In this document: positions 38,000 through 49,774 of the stretch, in pieces
How positions within the stretch are numbered: position 1 is the first letter of the stretch
How the letters are laid out: the number at the start of each line of letters is the position of its first letter
NCBI GenBank assembly: GCA_026413225.1
Contig: CM048553.1
Coordinates: 21,328,501 to 21,392,500, forward strand
DNA from: Otis tarda
Lineage: Eukaryota; Chordata; Aves; Otidiformes; Otididae
Length of the DNA: 64,000 nt
Reading direction: 5' to 3'
Translations under genes and position numbers: made by a program
The notes under the pieces: model-generated
Told to the model about the DNA's origin: nothing
Database searches by the model: none
The model's input: only the letters and a program-made list of their open reading frames with translations

Positions 38000-39936
38000 C
38001 ATAGCTAAGAATGTCCAGAAATAGCAGCAGCCAGTTTTAAATATTGTAGCTGTCTGCTAAGTGTCAGAGGTCACCATGAGTATACCAGACCTCCACTCCA
38101 CTGTCTACACTGCCTCTCCAAAGAACAGTGTGATTCAAAAACTCTTTTCTGATATACACGGCCTTCATCAGTTTTAGAACCACTTACGTGATCCCCCAGA
38201 TTGGGCGCTGAAACATTGATTAAAAATTGTGAGAATAGCCATCAAGAGCTAGTTTCATTTTTAACACTATATTTATCCAAGGAATCTCATATGAAAAGTA
38301 TGACAAGGACATTTATAACAGAGACAAGAAGAATGCCATATGATCTGTCTGTGATTAAAGCCGCTCAGATAGCCAATACTTGTACAAAACTATAAAGTGA
38401 TATATAAAACAATATTCAGTCAAGATTTTGCGGTCAGCTTGATGAGCTTAACACATTCTTTCCCTGGTGGTAAGCAATATTAGTGACTTTTGATAAATGA
38501 TATATTTTTGCCATTAAATGTTATTCAAAGAGACAATGAGTAAAAAAAGAACGAAGTGTTTAATAACTAATCATTTATCTTAAACCCATTACTACTTGTT
38601 ACTAGACTTCTGAACCTCAGCTGAAAGAACTATTACAGAGTTACTAAAGTTTATTAAAAACTAAAGTACAAACAAAAAGTTAAAAAAACAACAGAACCTT
38701 AAATTTAGTGGTCTCCAAGAAGATCAGTATTCTGATTATGCGAAAGATTCCTGGAGCCGGGGAAATAGCTAATTCAGAGTTAGGAAAGAAAGTGCATTTA
38801 TAAATTTCAAGGAAGAAATTTTACTTAAGATTTAAAATCATCAGGATTCGATTATAAAGGCAAACTAATAAACAGTGTAGCTGCAGGAATTCAATATGAT
38901 TTTTTTTCTGATAAAATCTGATTAAAAATAGCCATAGAAACATTTTCAGTAATGTAAGCAATATATCACCACTATTTTATCTACTATGATCTTGCTTCTA
39001 CAGACAGGATATTTTTAAACTGAACTGAAACAAAATTAAACAGCTTTAAATTACATTTCAACTAATTGAATTCCCCTTCCTATGTCAATTTGACACAATG
39101 TTACTCATTTCATGCTCTCCTACTAAACAGCTGATGTTTACAGCCCTACAGCATGCCATATATTAGCGCAGGTGAGTTAATTTCTATGTACATAGTCTGC
39201 AACGTAGTCGGGGTGAAAAAGGTGCTGTATGTGTAAAATCACTATTGATATATATTTTTCATTTGGATAAGTTAGTATTTCAGGGCTTCATAAAGTTCTC
39301 TATTTATGTTTCCTCTTATGCCTTTATGTTCCTCATATGTTCCTTTATGCCTCCCCACCAACATCTGCATCCCATAGACACTGCACTGCTCATTGTGTCA
39401 CCAGAGAAGTCACCCTTCTACAGCATCATCTGGAGACTTGCCGCTGAAGGCAATACAAGTGGCAATGTATATAGCAAATCACAGTGAAAAATAACATAAA
39501 ATATAAATATCTAGAGGTGTCAGAGGGAGCTAATTTTCCTCTTATGTCCTGGAATAAAGTAATTCCTAAGAGGAAATAAAAAGACCAATAATTTTCACAA
39601 CTTTTCAGTAGAAAGATCAACTACTATGAGACACGAAAATGTGGTGCTCAGCACATTTGGCTGATCGATGTATTAATGAGAAGTACTTATCTGTCTACAA
39701 AAGTGTTTAGATAATCTTTGTAAAGATGACACTAGCTATGATTCTGCTGGACAGTAAATGATACATCTGACATTCCTGCTTAAAATATACTGGGATTTTT
39801 TAAAATCCAGAGAGGAAAAGTGTTCCAAGCTAGTGCCTCATCAATAGCTGTCCATTACCCAAAAACTAGTTCCAGTAGAGTAACTGACTACGTATATTTT
39901 ACATTCTGGTTGTCCAAACCATTTCAATGAAGAATA

Positions 39937-40075
39937 CTTCCTGGAAACATTCAAGGCCAGGGCTCTGAGCAACTTGATCTGGTTGGAGATGTCCCTGCTC
40001 CTTGCAGGAGGGTTGGACTAGATGACCGTTAAAGGTCCCTTCCAACCCAAACTATTCTATGATTCCATGATTCTA
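39937..40075 (+). mobile_element. Short CR1 LINE 3' end
   Basis: About 140 bases of CR1 terminus: CTGGAAACATTCAAGGCCAG, then a gap relative to other copies where about ten bases are missing, then GGTTGGACTAGATGACC, and the tail CTATTCTATGATTCCATGATTCT. It includes the last codons of ORF2 and the complete short 3' end. Its sequence is very close to the copies at 9.1 kb and 54.9 kb, so it belongs to the same or a sister subfamily. It is severely 5'-truncated. Confidence 0.93.
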
Positions 40076-40528
40076 TTTAAGTTCTGATTTTTTATAGTAT
40101 TTTTTATTCCACTATATTGTAACTGTCTACAAAGAGGGCTAAGAATTTTTCTGACAATTTGGGTAAAGTTAAGCTAATAAACAATTTCATTACCCAAAAC
40201 TCACTGCTCACTAATCTTGCTACTGAAATGTTTCCTCCCTAACTAATTCAAGAGCTCATAAATGGTACACAATAAAATACAGAAAATAAAATTCTTCCAT
40301 ACTTTTTAACTGAATGCTTCAGTCCCCTCCCTTAATTTTCTCAGTCGTTAGAGTCTGGAGCTATCAGCACATTTTCTGAACCATATGGACACATCAGCAG
40401 TGGTGACCACTTGTTATTCCTGCTATTCACACTGCTCCAGGCTTGCTCAGCACTATCTATCACATGAGCACTTAGAGAAAAACAAACCTGAACTGATGCT
40501 ACGCATCTTGAAGCCAGGAAGAGACACT

Positions 40529-40626
40529 AAAAAAAAAAAAAAAAATTAAATTTCATAACTTTACACTCTAATGAGTTCTGAAAGAGTCATAGTTCTTTGA
40601 ACACCTTCTTTACAAAAAAAAAAAAA
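40529..40626. repeat. Two A runs
   Basis: A runs of 17 (40,529-40,545) and 14 (40,613-40,626) bases flank ordinary sequence. No retrotransposon body was recognised. Confidence 0.75.
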
Positions 40627-41147
40627 TCTTGCATTACACATTCATCACAATAAATGCTAAGTTTTATAGCAATGAGTCAAGTCAGTAAGGTGCTTTGGCA
40701 GAGATAGAGGTGATCTGGATATCTGACATCCTGATAGAATTTTAATGACATCTGCCACTGAGACAAGCAAGGTTAGAAGTTTTCTTTAAAGGTTCCAAAT
40801 CATAAAATTGTCTTCCCTTTTTTAAAGTACAGAATGGTCACTTCATCTAGAAAAGAGTAGTCCCCTTGCAACTGCATCAAGACCTAAAGCTGAAGGCTTT
40901 TCCACCTACCTTTCAGAAAGACTTTGAGGATTTTATCTTAAAAGATACAAAGGATTTCCTTGTGGTTTTTTATTATTACTATTATTCTATAGTAGCAGCT
41001 GTAGCCACATTGTAGACTTACACTGTTCATTGCATATTTATACTGTAAATTGGGAAGAATAGAAAGAGGAAGAAGCTTAGACTACTATCTGAAGCCCTAA
41101 TGAACCTTCCCCTGGTGATACCATATCCTGCTTCTGCTGATGCTTTA

Positions 41148-41320
41148 AAACAGATATTGATAAATTGGAAAACAATCAGAAAAGATTTGCAAAAACTAAT
41201 CCAGATTTGGAAAGCTATTTTAGATTGAGACTTTTTTTAAAAAGGCTATTTAATGCAATTTAGGGAACATTACAGTCCAGAGTAAGCTATTTAATTAGAA
41301 TATGTTTGACAGCAGAAAGC
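41148..41320 (+). mobile_element. Possible ancient CR1-type LINE trace
   Basis: GATATTGATAAATTGGAAAA followed by CAGAAAAGATTTGCAAAAAC and, about 80 bases on, GGCTATTTAAT resembles the ORF2 C-terminal segment of old CR1-type LINEs ([12 protein letters not shown] ... LFSL). The similarity is patchy and I could not extend it to a 3' end. Confidence 0.4.
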
Positions 41321-42944
41321 TTTCTGTGTTGGTAAAATGGCCCCCTCCAAAAAAAAAATCAACTGAGAAGACAAGCATATCAGCATTTCCTCAGTCCTTT
41401 TTGTCAACTAAGATTATAAAAAAGAGGAAAGAGGCAGGGAATAGAGTGCAGTAGGAGTTTGAGTAGAAGGGGAGAGATGAGAGATGGATTATTGCTTTTA
41501 ATATGCTAACATAGAATGATGAATAACTATTAATTTGATACTAAATGTCTGCTTCTCTTATTAAAATAATCCTAGCATTTGACCCAAGAGAGAATAAAAT
41601 TGCTTATCATCTCCAGTATTCATAAGTCTTCATGCTTTCTGAAACCACAGTTAAATCACTAATATGACTTATTTTATTTTAAAATTATTGTACAGGATAC
41701 TCCATATAACACAGGATACAGGACATTTTATCCCTTCTCCTATCTGACCTTGCTGCAGCTTCTTTTTCCAGTAAGCTCATCTTTCTCTTGCTTATTCAAA
41801 ATTGTCTGTGCTTTATTCTCGTTTTTGTTCATCCCAGTATGGGGCCTGAAGCTCATTCCAGCTATGCTGCTGGGAATAGAGCATCAAAGATACTCAGGAT
41901 TGTAGAAAAGGAAGGTAGTAGACACTGTCTTCAAGAGGTAAGAGTGAAGTCCAGAGAGCTAAACATGTTGCTGGTCAACATCTGCTTTTTGTATGTTAGC
42001 TCGTGGAAACTTTAATAATCTAGGTGGAAACATACTGGAAAGCAGGATAACTTTCAAAGACCTGAAGGTCGCTGGAAAATGGAGGAGAATAAGAGGGAAA
42101 AGCCACTTTATATTTGCTCAGCTCTCCTTCTCCTTCCTGTGTATCTGTTACTGTTCTTTATGACAAACAGGACACTTGGGTGCAATTTTTGATCTAATTC
42201 CACATAGCCAATTTTAGGTATAATCAAGAAAAACACAAAATAAAAAAGAGTAGACAGGTTAAAATAAAATGCATAGATATTTTATTATACATCATATATT
42301 TTTATACATCAACTTGACTTACTCATTTCTCATCAGTTTCTTTGACTATCTTTTCTCTTACAGCCTTAATACTAAATGAGTTCCATATCAGCTAAGTAAT
42401 TTATTCCCTTTTTGATTTCTGAATGCTTTCATGAACACTCACTTCAGAGAAGTATAGAGTTCACGAGACCACTACTACTGCGGTCTTCAGAGGGAACTGA
42501 CGTAGGCCAAGCTACAGCAGCTGTGCTGAGTCCACATCATGGCACATCAATCATTTTTACTTGCAAAGAAAGAGAACAGAGATTCAGTACGTGCACCCTG
42601 CAAAGTTAGCCATATTTTATTTTTGTTGAATACATTATTTTTCCTTTTGGTTCTCATTAAATATTAGAAGAAGTTTATGCAAAATGACTGCACAGACTTG
42701 AGGATCACCCGCACTGTTTGTCATGAGGCAAAGGAGTATTTTTGTGCTATTATAGTTACGTAGTTACACAAAGGAGAAAACAGTTGTTCCTAAAAAGTTA
42801 CTCATCTGTTCCTAGTTAGAAGAGCATACTTTTATTCAAAACATGTTGTACTTCCAAACTTCTTATCTAAATAAGTGGAATATGTGAAAGTCATAGTAGA
42901 AAATTAGATTCTGAGAAGTAACCTTCTAGCTGATGCTGTGCACA

Positions 42945-43538
42945 GGTTGTGGTTTAACCCCAGCTGGCAACTAAGCACCACACAGCTGCTCACTCACTCT
43001 CCCAGAGTGGGATGGGGCAGAGAACCAGAAGAGTAAAAGTGAGAAAACTCGTGGGTTGGAGATAAAGACTTTAATAGGTAAAGCAAAAGCCACGCACATA
43101 AGCAAAGCAAAACAAGGAATTCATTCACTGCTTCCCACTGGCAGGCAGGTGTTCAGCCATCTCCAGGAAACCAGGGCTCCATCATGCATAATGGTTACTT
43201 GGGAAGACAAACATCATCACTCCTAACGTCCCTCCCTTCGTGCTTCTTCCTCAAGCTTTATACACTGAGCATGAAGTCATATGGTGTGGGATATCCCTTT
43301 GGTGAGTTGGAGTCAGCTGTCCCAACTGTATCACCTCCCAACTTCTTGTGCACCCCCAGCCCACTTACTGGTGGGGCAGTGTGTGGAGCAGAAAAGGCCT
43401 TGACTCTGTGTAAGCACTGCTCAGCAATAACTAAAACATCCCTGAATTATCAACACTGTTTCCACCACAAATCAAAACCATAGCCCCGTATTAGCTATTA
43501 TGAAGAAAAACAGTTCTACCTCAGCCAAAACCAGCACA
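42945..43538 (-). mobile_element. Solo LTR, same group as the 5.8-kb and 58.2-kb copies
   Basis: On the minus strand it begins TGTGCTGGTTTTGGCTG and ends AAACCACAACC, where relatives end CA. Identical 5-bp flanks GCACA (42,940-42,944 and 43,539-43,543) fit an ERVL-type target duplication and set the limits. It shares with the 5.8-kb LTR the CTGGGGGTGCACAAGAAG block, the AAGGGATAT block and the CRE-like/TATA promoter, although its TATA box has decayed to GTATAAAG. No internal viral genes adjoin it, so it is a solo LTR. The 99-codon frame at 43,184-43,483 lies on the other strand of the LTR and is not a gene. Confidence 0.87.
43258..43279 (-). promoter_or_regulatory. Decayed LTR core promoter
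   Basis: On the minus strand TGACTTCA (43,272-43,279) lies upstream of GTGTATAAAG (43,257-43,266). Position and spacing match the promoters of the two sister LTRs. Both motifs carry substitutions relative to TGACGTCA and TATATAAA. Confidence 0.45.
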
Positions 43539-43543
43539 GCACA

Positions 43544-45186
43544 CCACTGTAGAAAATTCCTAGAGGCCTCTGTCACAACACACTTCATAACTCAGTATTT
43601 AGGATTATTCTGATGCTACAATGGTATTTTGTAAAGCTAAATTTACACATAAGCAATGAAACCTTCAATCACAAGCTCATACAACTTCTTCTATAAAAGG
43701 TTATGTCCTTAAAGAATTTTTGCTCCATCATGTATTTTCTAATACCTATTTTCAAAAGGTACAGTGGTTTCAGAAACCATTATCTTGCACCCTTGTCAGA
43801 CATAACAGAATATCAGTGGACCAGACACTGACTCTTCAAAGATTTTTTTTCTTACAGCTTCTTGGAATAAAAACCAACCAAACAAAAAAAAAAAAACAAA
43901 CATTAAGATTGCTTCCTTTATCAACTTCCAAATTTTATCAAAATGCTGGCAACACTTAGGGTTAGTCTTTTAGGGAATCAAGTGTGAATGCCAATTAATA
44001 CCATTTAAAAGGTAAAAAAAAAAAATACACTTCTGTTCCTTCATTAAAGTTGACAAAACTGAATAAGTTGAAAAGGATCAAAACATTGAGGACAAACGCA
44101 GCGATATCAGTTAATTAAATACGTCTTTTTATTTTAAACCTTATGGCACTCAGGGTTTTCATGTTAATTTTTAAGTACTCATGCTTCAGCTTGATAATAC
44201 ATAGATTACTGCAGTCTAAAGTTGAGGGCATAGGTTAAAGGTATAAAGGGAATATCTACACACTAAGTAAGAGAGAAGAAAATATGATTCATGCATCTGA
44301 GGATGATGGAGCTGATTCAGAAAAAAAAAAAAGAAAAAAAAATTGCTGAATTCTTACACTAATGGACTTAAATTAATTTTTTTTAATCAAAATAACAGCA
44401 TATAGTCCTTCCATTTCCATCTTCATTTTTGCTTTACTGGCCTTTTCCACTTCTGTATTCTAGATGCCATTTTGAAAACATCCTAGAAGAATTCAAGAAA
44501 CTTAAAGAGCAGATTATCTTCTGGTCTTTTGAGGCAAATGGCTCCCCTCCTCCCTTTAAGTAAAGATGGAGTCCAGTAACTTCTGGATGAAATGTTTTAT
44601 AAAATATTCATATTATTTTTAGATTTAAGAATCAAATTTGATTTAATTAAAAACAACAGAATTGGTGGCCTTGACCTATCCCAATTCTAGAATTACTTTT
44701 GAGGTTTGTCTCATCATATTCACAGCTATTTTTAAAAAGCAGGTGTACAATGATATAGCTGACAACATTCTAGCAAGGAAGTGCTAGAAAATGTTCCCAC
44801 CAATTTGATGTAAAGGCCATAGAGAGGAATGTAATTATTTGCAATGGAGGCACATAGTGTTAGTGGCCGAAGGAGACTCCTTACTTATCTTCTCCATTTA
44901 TAAAGCAAGGCAGCCCTTCTGTAATAATGGAAGATGAAAAAAAAAGCTTGTACTAAAATTCACTGAATGAAAACAAAGAAATAATATCATAAGATTAACT
45001 TATAAAACACTAAGTGAAGTTGGCAGGGCTGGCAGCTTCATACAAGAAGAGAATTACCCCATTATCACCAAAATCTGAGGGAAGGAAGAGCATAAATGAG
45101 CAGTAGATCCTCTCATTAGTCACTTGCCTTATAGCAAAACCAAAATATTTACTTTTCTTTAACAACTTAAATTTGGCAGAGATAGC
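43544..45186. other. Stretch without recognised genes
   Basis: Only simple A-rich sequence (43,871-43,900 and 44,321-44,342) and AT-rich unique sequence are visible. Open frames are short and unsupported. Confidence 0.6.
44321..44342. repeat. A-rich run
   Basis: Two A runs separated by one G. Confidence 0.8.
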
Positions 45187-45548
45187 ATCGTAGAATCGTA
45201 GAGTGACAGAATCATAGAATATCTCAAGGTGGAAGAGACCCGTAAGGATCATTGAATCCAACTCCTTGCTCCAGGCAGGACTATCTAAAACTAAACCATG
45301 TGACTCAGAGCATCATTCAGATGCTCCTTAAACTGGCAGCATTGGTGCTGTGACCACTTCCCTGGGGAGCCTGTTCCAGTGACCGACCACCCTCTCAGTG
45401 AAGAACATTTTTCTTAATGTCCAATCTGAATTTCCCCTGATACAGCTTCATCCCATTTCCTCATGTCCTATCGCTGGTCACCAGAGAGAGGAGATCAGCA
45501 TGTGTCCCTCCACTGCTCGCCTTGAGGAAGTTGTAGACTGCGATGTTT
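45187..45548 (-). mobile_element. CR1 LINE 3' end, separate subfamily
   Basis: On the minus strand this is a CR1 terminus ending in AGAATCATAGAAT-like tail units on the plus-strand left side (45,187-45,220). The 3' untranslated part differs from the copies at 9.1, 40.0 and 54.9 kb: it has GGATCATTGAATCCAACTCC and CCAGGCAGGACTATCTAAAA on the plus strand, instead of the AGGTCATCTAGTCCAACC form. It also includes CCTGTTCCAGTGACCGACCA and GGTGAACATT-type coding end. It is therefore a different, probably older CR1 subfamily. It is 5'-truncated near 45,548, inside the ORF2 C-terminus, just after TTGTAGACTGCGATG. Confidence 0.88.
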
Positions 45549-47483
45549 CACCAAGGCACCAACGGCTAAAAGCCAGGTGTCAGACAACAGATAAATATCA
45601 ATAGTTTCAGTATAAGCAACTTTCTTTTCTAGCACAAAATGTTTCTCTAGTAAGAAAACATATGGTCTTTTATGAACATAAAACTATATTTTTGTTTCAC
45701 ATTATAAACACTACCATAGAAACCCAGTAAAATGCCATTGAGTGAAATGCCATTAAAATCGTTTGAAGCTTCCTACTTCACCTTTACTGCTAAAGATAAT
45801 ATCCCAAATTTGTTGAGTTATAATGGAAAGCCCTTGTTCCAAATGGCAGACACGCAGGGTAATATGTAAATATTATTAGTGGTAGAATGCTACCATTATT
45901 CTCCATAAAAAGTGCAATCAAATAATTTACTGCCTCATTATCTAATTAGTAAAAAAGCTTTTTGGCTAATAACTTCAGCACTGAAACATAAAAACAGCTA
46001 TGTCAAAGCTGAAAATGCAAAGTTTTGGGTCTTTTTACAGCATATTACTATATAAGAATTTTTCTAGGAATGTAGCCCAAATATCTACCAAACACTCTAT
46101 TTTTTTTGTTAAGTGCAAAAGTCTGCAATAAGTATTAAAATAATTCAAGAAGTGTAGACTAAATTAATCCACTCACTGATAGTCTTGTAATCCTTTGACT
46201 TCCAGCAAGGCATGTAAGAAATCTTAGCTGGATGGTCAAACTGGTCCCTCTATATTGCCTTTTACATTTCCAGGATCATTACAGATATCAGTTCTATTTC
46301 ACTTGTGTATTAATTCCCATATTTTCTGAGATATAGTGTATGCTATTGTTAGAGATAGACTATCTAAGGAATGAATGAAAGTATGCATCCAATTAAAAAG
46401 TTTCTAGTTTCTGTAACAGACTTAAAGAGGGTCATTTGGGAATTTTAAATCTATAGAAAGCTTGCAGTCAAACATCTAAAATTAATCTTCTGCTTTACTA
46501 GCAGACAATGAAACACATACATGGTAAATTTAAAGTGGAAGAAGGAACAAACAAGTGCTCTCGCTGCTGAATTTTCCAGTATTGTGTACAAACAACAAGC
46601 TGTTCAGATCAATATTTATGGCATATTTTGCAACGGGATCAAATATTTAAATTTATGTGTTGAAAATATGTTTCAGGATTGAAATCCTTCAAAACTACAT
46701 GTTGAATACATATATCTCTCTGTAATAAACCCACAGTAGCAAGAAATTATTTCAAATTCTTGCATAAGAAATATCTGATGTATAGAGAGTAATTGCAAGT
46801 TTTCCAGTATGCAATGTATTATTGTCAGTATGACACTGAGTTTGTCTGAGAACATTGAAACTGTGCTGTTGACAAGGCGTAAAAGGTATTCTTGTGTGCT
46901 CCATGAAACTGAAGACCACTAGGTGGTAGAGTATTTCACAAGAAGCTGCTTAATAGAAACTGGTATCAGGCCCAGAGCAGGGGGCAGAAAAAGACTGAAT
47001 CATAGCTGATAAAATAATGCTTTGGTGCCTCAGACTATTCTGCAAGTTACGACAGGCAGATTTAGGCATTCCATTCAGGAAGAGCAATAGAAAGCATGAA
47101 TATATATTAGAGAAAAATCATTAAAAGAAAATGAAATAAAAGCAAATGAGAAGTAAATATATAAAATTATTGAAAAAGGAAAATGTGGATGCACATATTG
47201 TGATCAGACTGCAATTTAAGATCACATTTGGACATATTCTGTGTGCTGCAGTCGTCCTCTCATATATCTGAAGTGAAAGAAAATTTAAATGTAGGAAATC
47301 AATTCTAACCATGTATCTAAAAGAAGATTTATTTAAGAACAACCTTATTCATCTTCAGACAAAACATTGTCCTTGAATTCAGTAGGAGTTCCTTAGCTGA
47401 GCTGATCTCTCACCAGCTTTAGCAGAAGGACTTGATTTGAAATCTTGCAAGCCACTCCCAGCTCCTGCCTGTGTCTCCAGCAT

Positions 47484-47503
47484 CCATCGGCTCAAGCCGA
47501 TGG
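47484..47503. repeat. Perfect inverted repeat, 9-bp arms
   Basis: CCATCGGCT (47,484-47,492) and AGCCGATGG (47,495-47,503) are exact complements around a 2-base loop. It lies in a GC-richer islet, which makes the stem stronger than other hairpins in the window. Confidence 0.85.
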
Positions 47504-48067
47504 AAAGCATCCGGGTGCTGCCAGGCCATCCATGCGTATGTGCTGACTGAAGCTGCCCCTCGAGGATTGCTTTCCCTTGGTGAGGGCGACTTTCCTCCAT
47601 CTGGATGACAATTTTCATGGAAGTTATACAAAGGGTGGTACCTTCTGACAAATTGTTGGAAAAGAAAAAGGCACCAAAGTTATTAGGCAAGAACAGACAG
47701 GTGAACCAACAGCAGGTCATTGAGCTGCTTAAACATTGACATCGGTGTCTAGTGACATTTTTACACCCTGAGCACCCACGATACCCACACAGGACTAGCA
47801 GATGTGACATAGGATCTATTGGACTCTGTTCCCTTTTGGAGTGGCAGCTAGAAGTGAAACGGAAAGTGTTATGGTATTGAAAATTACATTGAATATTTTG
47901 ACAACTGAATTCACTGGCAATGTGAATATGTAAGTGCTGTTTCTCTACAAAATCAGGCTTAAAAAAGAAGAAACATTTAATACACTAAGGAGGAAAAAAG
48001 TCTGAGAAGCACTAAACATTTCCCATCTGAATAAGAAGATAGCTAAGAATTTTTTGTATGGCTTATC

Positions 48068-48103
48068 TTTTTTTTTTTCTTTTTTTCTTTTTTTTTTTTT
48101 TTT
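48068..48103. repeat. T-rich run
   Basis: Three T runs separated by single C bases, 36 bases in all. On the minus strand this would be an A-rich tail, but no AATAAA precedes it at the usual distance. Confidence 0.85.
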
Positions 48104-49354
48104 GAGATGAATTTTGGAAAAATAACAGGACAATTCAGAGTTTTCCTTTATCTTCTTACAAAATTGTTTTACATTTCTGGATGCATTTCAAAGTACCAAA
48201 TATTGTTCTATCTAGGTTTCAGCTCACTTTCTCTTTTTTACATGGGTACAATTCTATGGAGAAAAACAACCATTATTTTTACTTCTTCAGCCCTCTAAAA
48301 AGCAACATCATCAAATGAAAAACTGAGCTATCATAATCTGCCAGCTACCCCATCCATGATTGAATTCAAGATAAAAATAGTGAAACGGTTTTATATATGA
48401 TAAAAAGTGAAAAAGGCACATTGCTTAAAAGATAAAAAGAAGAAACTATGATAAGTCAATCATGAGCACAGGAGATGGGAGCTAATAACACATACTAGCG
48501 TGATGAAGACTGACATGCCCATTACCAAAGTGGAACAATTTCTAGCAGTAAAAAGATTAAGCATGATGGCATGAAATAAAAAATTGACTAGTCTTTATAG
48601 AACATGGAAGTTCAGAGGCTTCAAAAGGATTATTAAAATCTGCTTTAAACAGAAGCCTCCGTGAGTGAAAAGCATCAGAGAGATTATGCTACCCCTTAAT
48701 GCAAGAAAAAGAATTACTAACTTATTTCTTCTACAACAATTCAAAATACAGAGAAATTGTTTATAAATAAGAAACAGTAAAAGAAAGAGAGAAAAAGAAT
48801 AGTCACCTGCAAATCACTGAAGAAGAAAATGACAAAAACTGAAAATAATTGCCATCAAATACAAACCTCAGTATTAACAATTAGCGATCTAGAATCTGAA
48901 GATTCTTTTAGTCACAGATATATCAGCCATTAATTTACTGGGCAATGTTTTAAGGAGTTGTTAATCTCCTGCTGATCATCTTATTGGAAGCTGCAACAGG
49001 TTATTATTTTGCTTTAGCATCTTCATGGGCCTTTCACTCATATTTGTATTGAAGGATATAGTGAGCATCAAGTCTTCTATCTTCAGAGCAGCACTTGAGC
49101 CCTCAGAGGACAAGTGACACAATCCCTTCCACATTGGCATCATGCACCAACAGATCTCCACAGCACTGCGGCTTTTGAGATGGTTAGTGAGCCACATATG
49201 AGTAGATGGAGGCAATATTAAAGGCTTAATTCAGCTTTAGAGATGCATCCGAAATGAATCTTTACCATTTTATTTATTCCCATTCATACACTGAAGACAA
49301 CAGAGATGGACGATTGTTTCAAATACCATGACACTTACACCACATTGGTGATTT

Positions 49355-49774
49355 ATAGAATCATAGAATCATAGAACAGTTACAGTTGGAAGGGACCTTC
49401 AGAGGTCATCTAGTCCAACCCCCCTGCAAGGAGCAGGGACATCTCCAACCAGAACAGGTTGCTTAGAGACTCATCCAGCCTAGCCTTGAATGTTTCCAGG
49501 GATGGGGCATCCACCACCTCTCTGGGCAACCTGTTTCAGTGTTCTACAACTCTTATTGTAAAAAATATTTTCCTAATGTCTAATCTGAATCTACCTCCCT
49601 CTATTTTAAACCATTACCCCTCATCCTGTCACAACAGGCCCTACTGAACAGTCTATCCCCATCTTTCCTGCAGGCCCCCTTGAGGTACTGGAAGATCGCT
49701 ACAAGGTCTCCCCGGAGCCTCCTCTTCTCCAGGCTGAATAGAGGTTCAGACCTTTCACTGTCCTTTTCAGGTTT
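49355..49774 (-). mobile_element. CR1 LINE 3' end
   Basis: On the minus strand this is a CR1 terminus. The plus strand shows the tail ATAGAATCATAGAATCATAG, then AGTTGGAAGGGACCTTC and GGTCATCTAGTCCAACCC. Further in, the minus strand codes for the ORF2 C-terminus, with [14 protein letters not shown] and [10 protein letters not shown] (about 49,640-49,745) and RMRGNGLK. A stop and a frameshift interrupt the frame downstream. The 5' end of the copy is unclear; similarity fades at about 49,774. The tail sequence is of the same type as the 63.3-kb copy. Confidence 0.92.

Larger units (their letters stand above)
26348..39936. other. Repeat-poor 13.6-kb stretch without recognised genes
   Basis: I recognise no exon, RNA gene or dated transposon. 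It holds several simple repeats (listed), a self-complementary AT tract at 32.7 kb, two perfect short hairpins (30,321-30,338 and 37,975-37,999) and short tandem duplications at 35.8-36.0 kb. Open frames stay below 100 codons. A slightly GC-richer patch at 35,000-35,470 has frames of 62 and 85 codons and an acceptor-like TTTTGCCTTTAG at about 35,013, but no coherent exon. It could belong to an unannotated non-coding RNA. Confidence 0.55.
40076..42939. other. Stretch without recognised genes
   Basis: No exon or RNA gene was recognised. There are A runs at 40,529-40,545 and 40,613-40,626, and a possible ancient CR1 trace at about 41,148-41,320. Open frames are at most 75 codons. Confidence 0.55.
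45549..49354. other. Stretch without recognised genes, with a GC-richer islet
   Basis: No supported exon. A possible ancient CR1 terminus at about 46,225-46,270 is too weak to call. A GC-richer patch at 47,430-47,610 contains a perfect 9-bp-arm hairpin and overlaps a 143-codon minus-strand frame (47,379-47,810) without recognisable domain. A long T-rich run lies at 48,068-48,103. Confidence 0.5.

Noticed and set aside
48068-48103. T-rich run as a retrocopy tail
   Set aside because: No polyadenylation signal or gene-like sequence on the expected side, and no flanking duplication seen.
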